This document shows, in pieces, positions 31,826 to 42,766 of a DNA stretch of 64,000 nt. The notes beneath the pieces are model-generated. The model had not been told where the DNA came from, did not search any database, and saw nothing but the letters and a program-made list of their open reading frames with translations. Source of the stretch: Gallionella sp. (GTDB taxonomy: Bacteria; Pseudomonadota; Gammaproteobacteria; Burkholderiales; Gallionellaceae). A program made the position numbers and the translations under genes. The DNA lies in contig JAQUAI010000009.1 of assembly GCA_028687335.1 (NCBI GenBank), positions 1 to 64,000 on the forward strand, given 5' to 3'. Every line of letters starts with the position of its first letter. The stretch's first letter is position 1.

Positions 31826-33028
31826 ATGTTTGCTGATCGCGTGTTATCGGGAATGCGCCCCACGGGCAATTTGCATTTGGGGCATTACCACGGAGTGTTA
31901 AAAAACTGGGTGCAGATGCAGCACGAGTTCGAATGTTTGTTCTTCGTGGCCGACTGGCACGCGCTGACCACCCATTACGACAATCCGCAGATCATTGAGA
32001 AATCTGTGTGGGATATGGTTGTTGATTGGCTGGCGGCAGGAGTTGATCCGGCGCATGCCACTTTGTTTATTCAGTCACGCGTGCCGGAACATGCCGAGTT
32101 GCATTTGTTGTTGTCCATGATTACTCCTTTGGGCTGGCTGGAACGCATGCCGACGTACAAGGATCAACAGGAAAAACTGAGCGGCAAAGATTTGTCCACT
32201 TACGGTTTTCTTGGTTATCCCTTGCTGCAAAGTGCCGACATTTTGATCTACCGCGCCACGCAAGTGCCAGTGGGGGAAGATCAGGTTCCGCATATCGAAT
32301 TCACCCGTGAAATCGCGCGCCGTTTTAATCATATCTATGGGCGTGAGCCGGGCTTCGAGGAAAAAGCTGAGATCGCGCTGAAAAAGCTGGGCGGCAAAAA
32401 AGCTAAGCTCTATAGCGAACTGCGTAATCGCTACCAAGAGCAGGGCGACGACGAGGCACTGGAATCCGCCAAGGCGTTGTTGGACGAACAGCAGAGCCTG
32501 AGTCACGGTGATCGCGAGCGGCTGTTTGGCTATTTGGAGGGGGGCGGAAAAATGATTTTGTCCGAGCCACAATCTATGCTGACGGCGGCATCGCGTATGC
32601 CTGGTTTAGACGGGCAAAAAATGTCAAAGTCTTACAACAATACAATCAGTCTGCGCGAGGACGAGGCCAGCGTTGCCAAAAAGGTACGTACCATGCCGAC
32701 CGATCCGGCGCGCATTCGCCGTACCGACACAGGCGAGCCGACGCGTTGCCCAGTATGGCAGTTGCATCAGGTTTATTCCGGCGACGAGGTCAAACAGTGG
32801 GCGGAGAAGGGGTGCCGCAGTGCGGGTATCGGCTGTATCGAGTGCAAACAGCCGGTGATCGACGCAATGCTGCAAGAGCAACGCCCAATGCGCGAACGCG
32901 CGCAGCTTTATTTGGACGACCCGACGCTGGTGAAAAACATCATTGCCGACGGTAATGAAAAAGCACGCAAATTAGCGCAGGAAACGATGCGCGACGTGCG
33001 CGAGGCGATGGGCCTGAGCTACGGTTGA
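31826..33028 (+). CDS. trpS: Tryptophanyl-tRNA synthetase
   Basis: 400 residues, class I synthetase. HIGH-type motif GNLHLGHYHG (14-23) and KMSKS in GQKMSKSYNN. It is longer than the roughly 330-residue E. coli enzyme because of an insertion around residues 190-250 and a Cys-containing insertion near residue 330 (CRSAGIGCIECK). GAGGAAAT precedes ATG 31826. Confidence 0.95.
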   Translation: MFADRVLSGMRPTGNLHLGHYHGVLKNWVQMQHEFECLFFVADWHALTTHYDNPQIIEKSVWDMVVDWLAAGVDPAHATLFIQSRVPEHAELHLLLSMITPLGWLERMPTYKDQQEKLSGKDLSTYGFLGYPLLQSADILIYRATQVPVGEDQVPHIEFTREIARRFNHIYGREPGFEEKAEIALKKLGGKKAKLYSELRNRYQEQGDDEALESAKALLDEQQSLSHGDRERLFGYLEGGGKMILSEPQSMLTAASRMPGLDGQKMSKSYNNTISLREDEASVAKKVRTMPTDPARIRRTDTGEPTRCPVWQLHQVYSGDEVKQWAEKGCRSAGIGCIECKQPVIDAMLQEQRPMRERAQLYLDDPTLVKNIIADGNEKARKLAQETMRDVREAMGLSYG

Positions 33029-33032
33029 GATC

Positions 33033-33842
33033 ATGCTGGCGACACAACTTCCCTTACATCCGGTTGCAGTAATTCACGGCGAGCCTTTGCTGGAAATGCC
33101 GCTGGATTTGTATATCCCGCCGGATGCACTAGAGTTGGTGTTGGAGGGTTTTCAGGGGCCGCTTGATCTGTTGCTATACCTGATTCGTCGGCACAATCTG
33201 GATGTGCTGGATATTCCGATGGCGCAGTTGACCAAGCAGTACATGACTTACATCGAGATGATGCAGCAGCATCGTTTGGAGCTAGCGGCGGAGTATTTGC
33301 TGATGGCGGCGGTACTGATCGAGATCAAGTCGCGTATGTTGCTGCCGCGTCCGCCTAAGGCTAGCGATGACGATAGTGGGGAAGATCCGCGTGCCGAGCT
33401 GATGAGACGTTTGCTGGAATACGAGCAGATGAAATTGGCAGCACAAAAACTTAACGAATTGCCTCAGGTTGGTCGCGATTTTGAGATCGTGCAAGTGCTG
33501 ATTGAACGTACCGTGCATGAGCGTTTGCCGCAGGTTGATGTTGAGGATATTCGTCAGGCATGGCTGGGTTTACTGGCGCGCGCAAAACTGAATCAGCATC
33601 ATAAAGTGCGGCGTGAACAGCTTTCTGTGCGCGAGCAAATGACGCATGTGCTGCGTCGTTTGCAGGGGGGGGAGTATGTGCCATTTGATCAACTGTTCGA
33701 TATGGAGGGAGGTGTGCCCAAGCTGGTGGTGACCTTTATCGCTGTGCTCGAACTGGCCAAAGAATATCTGGTGGAAATCCAGCAAAGCGAAACATTTGGG
33801 AGTATTTATGTCCGAACAAGCCGAGCCATTGCCGAAGAGTAA
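33033..33842 (+). CDS. scpA: Segregation and condensation protein A
   Basis: 269 residues. Kleisin N-terminal motif [20 protein letters not shown] and the paired helix [23 protein letters not shown]-terminal winged helix ends [11 protein letters not shown]. It forms the SMC-ScpAB condensin. It overlaps scpB by 35 nt. Confidence 0.95.
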   Translation: MLATQLPLHPVAVIHGEPLLEMPLDLYIPPDALELVLEGFQGPLDLLLYLIRRHNLDVLDIPMAQLTKQYMTYIEMMQQHRLELAAEYLLMAAVLIEIKSRMLLPRPPKASDDDSGEDPRAELMRRLLEYEQMKLAAQKLNELPQVGRDFEIVQVLIERTVHERLPQVDVEDIRQAWLGLLARAKLNQHHKVRREQLSVREQMTHVLRRLQGGEYVPFDQLFDMEGGVPKLVVTFIAVLELAKEYLVEIQQSETFGSIYVRTSRAIAEE

Positions 33843-34449
33843 TGTCGTGTCGAACGACAGCGATGAGAGCATTCTGACCGATCTTTTCGGCGGCAAGATG
33901 AATACCGAGCAATTTAAGCATGTGTTGGAAGCTGCATTGCTGACGAGCACCGAGCCTTTGTCTATTTCTGAATTGAAAAAATTGAGCGATGTTTCGCTTG
34001 ATACTCGTCAGATGGAGATGTTGCTGGAGCAGCTTGCGCTTGATTGGCAGGGGCGGGGGGTAGAGTTGAGTCGTGTAGCCAGCGGCTGGCGTTTCCGCGC
34101 CAAGCCGGAAATGCAGGCTTATCTTGATCGCTTGAATCCGCAGAAGCCGCCGCGTTATTCCCGTGCCGTGCTGGAAACGCTGGCGATCATCACGTATCAC
34201 CAACCAGTCACGCGTGGCGATATCGAGGAAATTCGCGGTGTGGCTGTCTCGGCGCAAATCCTTAAAACACTGGAAGCCAGAGGTTGGCTGGAAGTGGTGG
34301 GCACCCGCGATGCTCCGGGTAAACCGGAGCTATTTGCGACGACCAAGCAAATGTTGGACGATCTCAATCTCCGCGCTTTGCAAGACCTGCCATCGTTGCA
34401 GGAAATCGGCACTTTGCTGGAAAACGATACAGCGGTCACCCCAGAATGA
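33808..34449 (+). CDS. scpB: Segregation and condensation protein B
   Basis: 213 residues. Two winged-helix domains include [14 protein letters not shown] and [23 protein letters not shown]. It dimerises and binds ScpA. ATG 33808 has GGGAG 5 nt upstream; a TTG at 33796 is less likely. It overlaps the next gene by 4 nt. Confidence 0.94.
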   Translation: MSEQAEPLPKSNVVSNDSDESILTDLFGGKMNTEQFKHVLEAALLTSTEPLSISELKKLSDVSLDTRQMEMLLEQLALDWQGRGVELSRVASGWRFRAKPEMQAYLDRLNPQKPPRYSRAVLETLAIITYHQPVTRGDIEEIRGVAVSAQILKTLEARGWLEVVGTRDAPGKPELFATTKQMLDDLNLRALQDLPSLQEIGTLLENDTAVTPE

Positions 34450-35222
34450 AGCTCGTTACCTCGCGCGACAATCCTTTCGTAAAGGAACTCATCAAGCTTG
34501 CCGGATCATCGCGCGAGCGCACCAAGGCGCGTCTAGCTCTGTTGGATGGCACGCATTTGTTGGCGGCCTACCTCGATAGCGGCGCACTGCCAAAACATAT
34601 TCTGGTTAACAGTGCCGCGTTGAAAGACGATGAAGTCGAAGTGCTGCTCAAGCGCGCAACGGGCGTGCCGATGACGCAATTGGACGACAAGCTGTTTGCA
34701 GAATTGAGCGAGCTGAAGACGCTGACCGGTATTCTCACGCTGATCGATATTCCCCGTTCAAATGTACTGGCTGAGACCTCTCGTTTCTGTTTATTGCTGG
34801 AAGATATTCAAGATCCTGGGAATCTGGGCTCGATATTGCGCTCGGCGGCAGCCGCAGGTTGTGATGCTGTTTTCCTATCCAAAGCCTGCGCTGATGTTTG
34901 GTCTCCCCGTGTTTTGCGTGCTGCGATGGGTGGACATTTTTGTTTGTCGCTGCAAGAGAATGCCGATCTGTTGGGCGTGGCGAGATTGCTCTCGGCAAAG
35001 CCGTATGCCGCAGCACTGAAAGCGGAGCGTAGTCTGTATCAATGCATATTCGCGGATAGTGTTGCTTTTGCCATCGGCAATGAAGGGGCTGGCTTAAGTG
35101 CGGCATTGCTGGGCGAGTGCGCGCCATTCCGTATCCCGATGCCAGGCAAGGTTGAGTCGCTGAATGCGGCAGCTGCAACCGCAATTTGCCTGTTTGAGGC
35201 AGTGCGGCAATCTGCGGTTTAG
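34446..35222 (+). CDS. TrmH/SpoU-family rRNA 2'-O-methyltransferase
   Basis: 258 residues. An RNA-binding N-terminal part ([15 protein letters not shown]) is followed by a knotted SPOUT domain: motif 1 [17 protein letters not shown], motif 2 [10 protein letters not shown] and motif 3 [18 protein letters not shown]. It methylates a ribose in rRNA or tRNA using SAM. Exact target is not clear; RlmB-like is one option. Confidence 0.88.
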   Translation: MKLVTSRDNPFVKELIKLAGSSRERTKARLALLDGTHLLAAYLDSGALPKHILVNSAALKDDEVEVLLKRATGVPMTQLDDKLFAELSELKTLTGILTLIDIPRSNVLAETSRFCLLLEDIQDPGNLGSILRSAAAAGCDAVFLSKACADVWSPRVLRAAMGGHFCLSLQENADLLGVARLLSAKPYAAALKAERSLYQCIFADSVAFAIGNEGAGLSAALLGECAPFRIPMPGKVESLNAAAATAICLFEAVRQSAV

Positions 35223-35251
35223 CCGCAATACGCTGCCAAGCCTTTATTTCC

Positions 35252-35279
35252 TTGACCTAAAAGCCGATTTGGCTATAAT
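35252..35279 (+). promoter_or_regulatory. Near-consensus sigma-70 promoter for the rpsF operon
   Basis: TTGACC (35252-35257), a 16-nt spacer and a perfect TATAAT (35274-35279). It lies 30 nt after the methyltransferase stop and 88 nt before rpsF. Confidence 0.85.
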
Positions 35280-35319
35280 GCGCGCCCCTGTGAGGCTGAT
35301 TGGCAGCTTCGCATACCTT

Positions 35320-35346
35320 GCTCTACCGCTACGCATGGCGGAGGGC
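35320..35346 (+). promoter_or_regulatory. Candidate S6:S18-binding hairpin in the rpsF leader
   Basis: An outer stem GCTCT/AGGGC (35320-35324 with 35342-35346) and inner stem CCGC/GCGG (35326-35329 with 35338-35341) enclose an 8-nt loop, ending about 20 nt before the rpsF start. Known rpsF leaders carry a CCG-containing hairpin bound by S6-S18. The match is by structure only. Confidence 0.35.
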
Positions 35347-35366
35347 TTTAACCACAAGGAGATGTA

Positions 35367-35744
35367 ATGCGACACTACGAAATCGTATTTATCGTGCATC
35401 CCGATCAAAGCGAGCAAGTGCCCGCGATGATCGAGCGTTATCGCACATTGGTCACGACCGGCAGCGGTCTGATCCACCGTCTGGAAGACTGGGGCCGCCG
35501 TCAACTGGCTTACCCTATCCAAAAGATCCACAAAGCACATTATGTGCTCATGAATATCGAATGCGATCAGCCTACGCTGGATGAGCTGGAGCACGCGTTC
35601 CGATTCAATGATGCTGTTTTGCGTCATCTGACTGTCAAGACCAAGGCTGCTGTAACTGAGCCATCGGCGATGATGAAGGAAGAGAAGTCGCGTTCCGTGT
35701 TGAGCGAAAGCGCAGCACCGGCAGCTGAACAAGTCGCCGCGTAA
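35367..35744 (+). CDS. rpsF: Ribosomal protein bS6
   Basis: 125 residues. [21 protein letters not shown] and [14 protein letters not shown] are typical of bS6, with an Ala/Glu-rich C-terminal extension. AAGGAGATGTA precedes the ATG. First gene of rpsF-priB-rpsR-rplI. Confidence 0.97.
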   Translation: MRHYEIVFIVHPDQSEQVPAMIERYRTLVTTGSGLIHRLEDWGRRQLAYPIQKIHKAHYVLMNIECDQPTLDELEHAFRFNDAVLRHLTVKTKAAVTEPSAMMKEEKSRSVLSESAAPAAEQVAA

Positions 35745-35747
35745 GCA

Positions 35748-36044
35748 TTGGCAAGAAATCAGGTTGTTATCAGCGGCGAATTGATCGCCCTGGAAAGTTT
35801 GCGATATACCCCGGCTGGGGTTCCGATGTTACAGATGACTTTGCGTCATCAGTCAAATCAGAGCGAGGCCGGAAGCGAACGGCAAGTGCAGTGTGAAGTT
35901 GATGTCGTTGCCCTGGCTGGCAGTGCCGAAAAAGCTCAAGCGTTTACGCTTGGACAAACGGTCAAGGTCAAAGGGTTTTTGGCTCAACGCAGCATGCGCA
36001 GCAGACAACTGGTTTTGCATATCAACGATATTATTTTGGAATAA
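35748..36044 (+). CDS. priB: Primosomal replication protein N (PriB)
   Basis: 98 residues, an OB-fold single-stranded DNA-binding protein (LRYTPAGVPMLQMTLRHQS; QRSMRSRQLVLHINDI) used in replication restart with PriA. The start is TTG at 35748, 3 nt after the rpsF stop; no in-frame ATG fits the N-terminal strand NQVVISGELI. Confidence 0.92.
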   Translation: MARNQVVISGELIALESLRYTPAGVPMLQMTLRHQSNQSEAGSERQVQCEVDVVALAGSAEKAQAFTLGQTVKVKGFLAQRSMRSRQLVLHINDIILE

Positions 36045-36053
36045 GGAAAAATC

Positions 36054-36329
36054 ATGGCTCGTCCATCGGACAAAAAGAAAGACGACAAGAACAAGCGTTC
36101 CTCGCGTAACAACCTGTTCAAGCGCCGCAAGTTCTGCCGCTTCACAGTTGAGAAGATCGCCGAAGTCGATTACAAGGATGTCAACATCCTGAAGGAATTC
36201 ATCAGCGAAAACGGCAAACTGATCCCGGCACGTATTACCGGTACCAAGACCCGCTATCAGCGTCAGTTGAGCACTGCTGTCAAGCGTGCGCGTTTCCTGG
36301 CTCTGTTACCGTACACCGACTTGCACTAA
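36054..36329 (+). CDS. rpsR: Ribosomal protein bS18
   Basis: 91 residues. Core [20 protein letters not shown] and [20 protein letters not shown] are canonical, after a Lys/Arg-rich N-terminus. AAGGAAAA precedes the ATG. It would partner S6 both in the 30S subunit and at the operon leader. Confidence 0.97.
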   Translation: MARPSDKKKDDKNKRSSRNNLFKRRKFCRFTVEKIAEVDYKDVNILKEFISENGKLIPARITGTKTRYQRQLSTAVKRARFLALLPYTDLH

Positions 36330-36339
36330 GGAGTAGACC

Positions 36340-36789
36340 ATGCAAATTATTCTGATGGAAAAAGTGGCCAACGTTGGTCAACTGGGCGATGTGGTCAAGG
36401 TCAAGAACGGTTATGCACGTAACTTTTTGATCCCACAAGGCAAGGCAAAGCGCGCAACCGCATCCAACATGGCTGAATTTGAAGCGCGTCGCGCCGAGAT
36501 CGAAGCCGCTGACAAAGCTAAATTGGCTGATGCGCAAGCACGCGGCGAAAAACTGGCTGGCGTGACTGTTCAAGTTGCGCAAAAAGCGGGTGTGGACGGT
36601 AAGTTGTTCGGTTCTGTAACCAATGCAGACATCGCGACAGCACTGGTTGCGCAAGGTCACGATGTGGAGAAATCCCAAGTTCGTATGGCTAGTGGCCATA
36701 TCAAACAAATCGGCGATCACTCGGTTAGCATTGCTTTGCACACTGACGTTGTTGTGGATATCACTGTTACCGTACTCGGCGAAAACTAA
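36340..36789 (+). CDS. rplI: Ribosomal protein bL9
   Basis: 149 residues. [20 protein letters not shown] and [12 protein letters not shown] form the N-terminal domain, with a central helix and C-terminal domain ([14 protein letters not shown]). Last gene before the terminator at 36816. Confidence 0.97.
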   Translation: MQIILMEKVANVGQLGDVVKVKNGYARNFLIPQGKAKRATASNMAEFEARRAEIEAADKAKLADAQARGEKLAGVTVQVAQKAGVDGKLFGSVTNADIATALVAQGHDVEKSQVRMASGHIKQIGDHSVSIALHTDVVVDITVTVLGEN

Positions 36790-36815
36790 TTCGTTTTTGT
36801 TGATTTCGGAAATGC

Positions 36816-36843
36816 AAAAAAGGACTGGAGACAGTCCTTTTTT
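36816..36843 (+). terminator. Intrinsic terminator of the rpsF operon
   Basis: Stem AGGACTG/CAGTCCT with GAGA tetraloop, flanked by A6 and T6, 26 nt after the rplI stop. Confidence 0.92.
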
Positions 36844-36902
36844 GTTTTGTGGTGCGCGAGTAGAATGTGCACTCTAAAAAGTATCCATTTGGTTCATTCC
36901 CC

Positions 36903-38282
36903 ATGTCGATTTTCACCGGATCCGATACCCAGATCGATCAGATCAAGTTGCCGCCGCACTCGGTAGAGGCCGAGCAATCTGTGCTTGGCGGATTGCTGCT
37001 GGAAGCGGGGGCGTTGGACAAAGTCACCGATATTCTGACCAAGGAAGATTTTTATCGGCAGGAACATCGTCACATTTTTACTCACATAGTGCGGTTGAGT
37101 GAGCAGGCGAAGCCAGTGGATGTGATTACCGTGGCTGAGAGTCTCGAAAATGCTGGCGAATTGGATAAAGTGGGTGGTTTACATTACCTCGGTAGCTTGG
37201 CGCAGAACGTGCCCTCAGCGGCCAATATTCGCCGATACGGAGAGATCGTGCGTGAGCGTTCGGTCATGCGTAAGCTGGTTGAGGTGGGAAGTGAGATTGC
37301 TAGTAGCGCTTACAACCCGTCTGGGCGTGATGCAGCTGAGTTGCTGGATGAGGCTGAGCGCCGTGTGTTTGAGATCGCCGAGGCGGGATCCAAAGGCAAG
37401 CAGGGGTTCTTTTCTATGCCGCCGTTGTTGACGCAAGTCGTCGAGCGTATCGAAACCTTATATGGTCGCGAAGATAACAGCGATGTAACGGGGACGGCAA
37501 CTGGCTTTAGCGATTTGGATCGCATGACTTCCGGCTTGCAGGCGGGTGATTTGATTATCGTTGCAGGGCGTCCTAGTATGGGTAAGACGGCGTTCTCTAT
37601 CAATATTGCGGAGAATATCGCGCTAGATGGTAAAGCTGTAGCTGTATTCAGTATGGAAATGGGGGCGGCCCAGCTAGCGATGCGGATGCTGGGTTCGGTC
37701 GGCAAGTTGAATCAGCATGATCTGCGTACGGGGCGTTTGCAGGATGATGATTGGGCGCGCTTGACGCATGCGTTGGGTAGATTAAACGATGCGCCGCTCT
37801 TTATTGATGAAACCCCAGCCTTATCTGCACTGGAATTGCGTGCCCGTTCGCGTCGTCTGCATCGGCAGCAGGGCGAGCTTGGCTTGATCGTGGTGGACTA
37901 TTTGCAGTTGATGGGGGGCTCCAACGCTAGAGCAAGTGAAAATCGTGCAACTGAGATTTCTGAAATTTCTCGTTCACTGAAGAGTTTGGCCAAGGAACTG
38001 CAAGTGCCGGTCATCGCTTTGTCGCAGTTGAATCGTAGTTTGGAGCAGCGACCAAACAAGCGGCCAGTGATGTCGGATTTGCGTGAGTCGGGGGCAATTG
38101 AACAGGATGCTGACTTGATTTTGTTCATTTATCGCGACGAAGTCTACAATCCTGATTCGCCTGATAAAGGTAAAGCGGAGATCATTATCGGTAAGCAGCG
38201 TAACGGTCCAATCGGCAAGGTTGAGTTGGCATTCCGAGGTGAATACACTCGCTTTGAAAATCTTGCTCACAGCGGATATTGA
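36903..38282 (+). CDS. dnaB: Replicative DNA helicase DnaB
   Basis: 459 residues. N-terminal DnaG-interacting domain (LPPHSVEAEQSVLGGLLLE) and C-terminal RecA-like ATPase: Walker A AGRPSMGKT, Walker B LIVVDYLQLM, and SDLRESGAIEQDADLI. No intein. I chose ATG 36903 (MSIFTGS); the frame's earlier start at 36867 is less like the family. Confidence 0.95.
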   Translation: MSIFTGSDTQIDQIKLPPHSVEAEQSVLGGLLLEAGALDKVTDILTKEDFYRQEHRHIFTHIVRLSEQAKPVDVITVAESLENAGELDKVGGLHYLGSLAQNVPSAANIRRYGEIVRERSVMRKLVEVGSEIASSAYNPSGRDAAELLDEAERRVFEIAEAGSKGKQGFFSMPPLLTQVVERIETLYGREDNSDVTGTATGFSDLDRMTSGLQAGDLIIVAGRPSMGKTAFSINIAENIALDGKAVAVFSMEMGAAQLAMRMLGSVGKLNQHDLRTGRLQDDDWARLTHALGRLNDAPLFIDETPALSALELRARSRRLHRQQGELGLIVVDYLQLMGGSNARASENRATEISEISRSLKSLAKELQVPVIALSQLNRSLEQRPNKRPVMSDLRESGAIEQDADLILFIYRDEVYNPDSPDKGKAEIIIGKQRNGPIGKVELAFRGEYTRFENLAHSGY

Positions 38283-38306
38283 TTCCAGTATTTGCGCTAA
38301 ATTTGT

Positions 38307-38335
38307 TTGAAGCGCGTAAACCTTTCGGATACAAT
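38307..38335 (+). promoter_or_regulatory. Promoter of the tRNA-Val gene
   Basis: TTGAAG (38307-38312), a 17-nt spacer and TACAAT (38330-38335), followed by a GCGCGC discriminator typical of stringently controlled stable-RNA promoters. It is 42 nt upstream of the tRNA. Confidence 0.7.
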
Positions 38336-38377
38336 GCGCGCGCTTTTGGATATGCGGTTCGGGTATTTGAAAGTCAT

Positions 38378-38452
38378 GGGAGGTTAGCTCAGTGGTAGAG
38401 CACTTGGTCGACATCCAAGTGGTCACAAGTTCGACCCTTGTACCTCCCACCA
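38378..38452 (+). tRNA. tRNA-Val (GAC)
   Basis: 75 nt. Acceptor stem GGGAGGT/ACCTCCC, D arm with AGCTCAGTGGTAGAGC, anticodon stem CTTGG/CCAAG enclosing TCGACAT (anticodon GAC), T arm with GTTCGACCC, discriminator A and encoded CCA. Confidence 0.95.
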
Positions 38453-38465
38453 ATCAATTCTTATC

Positions 38466-38487
38466 AAGTGCGGCATTGCCGCACTTT
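38466..38487 (+). terminator. Hairpin between tRNA-Val and thrS
   Basis: AAGTGCGGC/GCCGCACTT with an ATT loop and a short T-rich tail (TTTGTATTTG). It may terminate the tRNA transcript partially or act as a leader hairpin for thrS. Confidence 0.6.
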
Positions 38488-38506
38488 GTATTTGTGGGAA
38501 GTCATC

Positions 38507-40420
38507 ATGCCAGTCATTACGCTACCGGATGGTTCGCAACGCAGCTTTGCTGAGGCTGTCACTGTTTTTGATGTTGCCGCCAGTATTGGCGCTGGGTTGG
38601 CCAAAGCGGCTTTGGCCGGCAAGGTTGACGGTAAGGTCGTCGATACCTCTCATTTAATAGAGCAAGACGCTTCGCTGGCAATCATTACCGACAAAGATGC
38701 CGACGGTGTCGATACGATTCGCCATTCGACTGCGCATTTGCTTGCGCACGCAGTGAAAGAGCTATTCCCCGATGCGCAAGTGACGATAGGTCCAGTCATT
38801 GATAAGGGTTTCTTTTACGACTTTTCGTACTCGCGCCCCTTTACCTTGGAAGATCTCGCTGCTATTGAGAAAAAAATGAGCGAGTTGGTTAAGCGGGATA
38901 TTCCGGTCACCCGCAAGGTATTGCCCAGAGACGAAGCAGTCGCCTATTTCACTTCGTTAGGCGAAAAGTACAAAGCTGAGATCATTTCTTCGATTCCTGC
39001 CGATCAGGATGTTTCATTGTATACGCAAGGCGAATTTACCGACTTGTGTCGGGGGCCGCATGTGCCGTCTACGGGTAAGTTGAAAGTATTCAAACTGATG
39101 AAGGTGGCCGGTGCCTATTGGCGCGGCGATTCCAAGAACGAGATGTTGCAGCGTATCTACGGAACCGCTTGGGCGAAAAAGGAAGAGTTGGAAGCGTATC
39201 TGCATCAACTTGAGGAAGCGGAAAAGCGTGACCATCGCAAACTGGCCAAGCAGCTTGATCTGTTCCATATGCAGGAAGAATCGCCCGGTATGGTGTTTTG
39301 GCATCCCAAGGGATGGACGCTGTGGCAGGAAATCGAGCAGTATATGCGCGCGAAATTCCGCGAGCATGGTTATCAGGAAGTACGTACGCCCTCGATTATG
39401 GATCGCTCCTTGTGGGAGAAATCTGGGCATTGGGATAACTATCGCGACAACATGTTTACCACTTCATCGGAAAATCGTGACTACGCGGTGAAGCCGATGA
39501 ATTGTCCCGGTCATGTGCAAATTTTTAATCACGGTTTGCATAGCTATCGTGATTTACCGTTGCGTTTGGCTGAGTTTGGTTCCTGCCATCGCAACGAGTC
39601 ATCCGGTTCATTGCATGGTCTGATGCGAGTGCGTGGTTTTACCCAAGATGATGCGCATATCTTCTGTGCTGATGAGCAAGTGCAGGATGAGGTGTCTCGC
39701 TTCATCGTGATGCTGAACGAAGTGTACGGCGATTTTGGTTTCCAGGAAGTGTTGGTCAAGCTATCTACTCGTCCAGTCAAGCGCGTCGGATCGGACGATA
39801 CTTGGGATAGAGCAGAGGCCGCGCTGGCGGCAGCGTTGCAGCAAAACGGTCTGGAATATGAGATTCAGCCGGGTGAAGGCGCGTTTTACGGTCCGAAAGT
39901 TGAATTCACCCTGAAGGACTCACTCGGTCGTCTGTGGCAGTGTGGCACGATTCAGTTGGATTTCAATTTGCCTGTGCGTTTGGGGGCAGAGTTCGTTGCT
40001 GAGGATAATTCGAGAAAACCTCCGGTGATGTTGCATCGCGCCATTCTTGGTTCGATGGAGCGATTTATTGGGATCCTCATTGAAAATCATGCTGGCGCTT
40101 TCCCGTTGTGGTTGTCGCCTATTCAGGTTGTGCTGATGAATATCTCGCAGGCACAAGAGGCTTACACCACCGAAGTGGCTCAAGCAATGCGCAACGCTGG
40201 TCTGCGTGTGCAACTAGATTTGCGCAACGAGAAGATTACCTATAAAATACGCGAACATAGCTTGCAGAAATTACCTTATCAGATCATTGTTGGCGATAAG
40301 GAAGTGGCTGGAAGATTAGTAGCCGTGCGTACCCGTAGTGGTGAGGATCTCGGACAAATGACGCTGGAGGCATTCTTGCAGCGTCTGAAATCAGAGACAA
40401 AATCGGGCAGCACGGTTTAA
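38507..40420 (+). CDS. thrS: Threonyl-tRNA synthetase
   Basis: 637 residues. N-terminal TGS domain ([14 protein letters not shown]), editing domain ([19 protein letters not shown]), class II catalytic core with zinc-binding [10 protein letters not shown] and [10 protein letters not shown], and an anticodon-binding C-terminus. ATG 38507 gives the expected start; the reading frame upstream to 38438 overlaps the tRNA. Confidence 0.96.
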   Translation: MPVITLPDGSQRSFAEAVTVFDVAASIGAGLAKAALAGKVDGKVVDTSHLIEQDASLAIITDKDADGVDTIRHSTAHLLAHAVKELFPDAQVTIGPVIDKGFFYDFSYSRPFTLEDLAAIEKKMSELVKRDIPVTRKVLPRDEAVAYFTSLGEKYKAEIISSIPADQDVSLYTQGEFTDLCRGPHVPSTGKLKVFKLMKVAGAYWRGDSKNEMLQRIYGTAWAKKEELEAYLHQLEEAEKRDHRKLAKQLDLFHMQEESPGMVFWHPKGWTLWQEIEQYMRAKFREHGYQEVRTPSIMDRSLWEKSGHWDNYRDNMFTTSSENRDYAVKPMNCPGHVQIFNHGLHSYRDLPLRLAEFGSCHRNESSGSLHGLMRVRGFTQDDAHIFCADEQVQDEVSRFIVMLNEVYGDFGFQEVLVKLSTRPVKRVGSDDTWDRAEAALAAALQQNGLEYEIQPGEGAFYGPKVEFTLKDSLGRLWQCGTIQLDFNLPVRLGAEFVAEDNSRKPPVMLHRAILGSMERFIGILIENHAGAFPLWLSPIQVVLMNISQAQEAYTTEVAQAMRNAGLRVQLDLRNEKITYKIREHSLQKLPYQIIVGDKEVAGRLVAVRTRSGEDLGQMTLEAFLQRLKSETKSGSTV

Positions 40421-40444
40421 TTTTGCCTAAACGGAGACATTGCA

Positions 40445-40969
40445 ATAGCACAAGATAAAGCAAATCGCCTTAACGAGATGATTACCGCACCCCAGGTGCG
40501 ACTCATAGGCGCAGAGAAAGAACCTCTAGGGATAGTGCCAATTGCAGAAGCATTGCGCTTGGCGGATGAAGCAGAGTTGGATCTGGTTGAAATTTCGCCG
40601 ATGGCGGAGCCTCCAGTGTGTCGCATCATGGACTTCGGTAAATTTAAATATGCCGAAAGCAAGAAGCAGCACGAAGCCAAGCTCAAGCAGAAACAGGTTC
40701 AGATCAAGGAAATTAAATTCCGTCCAGGAACGGATGATGGCGATTACAACATCAAGTTGCGCAATCTGATCAAATTTTTGGAAGAGGGCGACAAGACTAA
40801 GATTACCTTGCGTTTTCGCGGTCGTGAAATGGCCCACCAAGAAATTGGTATGCGTCTGATCGAGCGAGTTAGGGCTGATCTTGATGAGCATGGCGTGGTC
40901 GAACAATTTCCGAAGATGGAAGGCCGTCAGATGGTGATGGTGTTGTCACCTAAAGCCAAGAAGAAATAG
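40445..40969 (+). CDS. infC: Translation initiation factor IF-3 (rare start codon)
   Basis: About 174 residues. Core [34 protein letters not shown] and [18 protein letters not shown] are canonical. No ATG, GTG or TTG precedes the conserved N-terminus ([15 protein letters not shown]). Candidates are ATA at 40445, 8 nt after GGAG, and ATT at 40439, only 2 nt after it. A non-canonical start is characteristic of infC and allows autoregulation because IF-3 rejects such codons. The ATG at 40478 would delete conserved residues. Confidence 0.9.
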   Translation: MAQDKANRLNEMITAPQVRLIGAEKEPLGIVPIAEALRLADEAELDLVEISPMAEPPVCRIMDFGKFKYAESKKQHEAKLKQKQVQIKEIKFRPGTDDGDYNIKLRNLIKFLEEGDKTKITLRFRGREMAHQEIGMRLIERVRADLDEHGVVEQFPKMEGRQMVMVLSPKAKKK

Positions 40970-41097
40970 TTTTTGTTGTCACGATGTAAGGGGACGGTCG
41001 TGGCGGCAGGTAGCAAAAGTCCCCGAAAATAAGTGGTGTATGGGTTATCAAGTTTTTCCATCGGAAAACACCTCCCACCATAACTTAAGGAGTAGTC
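40970..41097 (+). promoter_or_regulatory. Structured infC-rpmI spacer, candidate L20 autoregulatory site
   Basis: This 128-nt spacer can form a GGGGAC/GTCCCC stem (40990-40995 with 41019-41024) and a second, weaker pairing between GTGGTGT (41033) and the ACACCTCCCAC segment (41068-41078). In E. coli and Bacillus, L20 controls rpmI-rplT from this position or the leader. The specific structure is only inferred. Confidence 0.3.
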
Positions 41098-41295
41098 ATG
41101 CCTAAGATGAAAACCAAAAGCGGTGCGAAAAAGCGCTTCATCGTTCGCGCGGGCGGTAGCATCAAGCGTTCGCAAGCCTTCAAGCGTCACATTCTGACCA
41201 AGAAGACCACCAAGAATAAACGTCAGTTGCGCGGTACGACTGAAGTCCACGCAACCAATACAGCATCGGTTCGCGCCATGATGCCGTACGCATAA
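41098..41295 (+). CDS. rpmI: Ribosomal protein bL35
   Basis: 65 residues, [20 protein letters not shown] start and basic throughout. AAGGAGTAGTC precedes the ATG. Confidence 0.97.
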   Translation: MPKMKTKSGAKKRFIVRAGGSIKRSQAFKRHILTKKTTKNKRQLRGTTEVHATNTASVRAMMPYA

Positions 41296-41305
41296 GGAGT
41301 AGAAC

Positions 41306-41665
41306 ATGCCAAGAGTAAAACGTGGTGTCGTAGCACGCGCAAGTCACAAGAAAGTATTGGAGCTGGCCAAGGGTTACCGTGGTCGCCGCAAGAACGTCTA
41401 TCGTATCGCTAAACAGGCGGTAATGAAGGCTGGACAGTACGCTTATCGTGACCGTCGTCAGAAGAAGCGTCAGTTCCGTACTTTGTGGATCGCCCGTATT
41501 AACGCGGCGGCTCGTGAACAAGGTATGAGCTACAGCGTATTCATGAATGGCTTGAAGAAAGCGGCAATCTCCATCGACCGTAAGGTGCTGGCTGATATCG
41601 CCGTATTTGACAAGGCTGCATTCGTGCAGATCGTTGCACAAGCCAAGGCTAGCCTCGGCGCGTAA
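41306..41665 (+). CDS. rplT: Ribosomal protein bL20
   Basis: 119 residues. [20 protein letters not shown] and [19 protein letters not shown] are canonical. AAGGAGTAGAAC precedes the ATG; 10 nt after rpmI. Confidence 0.97.
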   Translation: MPRVKRGVVARASHKKVLELAKGYRGRRKNVYRIAKQAVMKAGQYAYRDRRQKKRQFRTLWIARINAAAREQGMSYSVFMNGLKKAAISIDRKVLADIAVFDKAAFVQIVAQAKASLGA

Positions 41666-42760
<1,095 letters not shown>

Positions 42761-42766
42761 GCCAAT

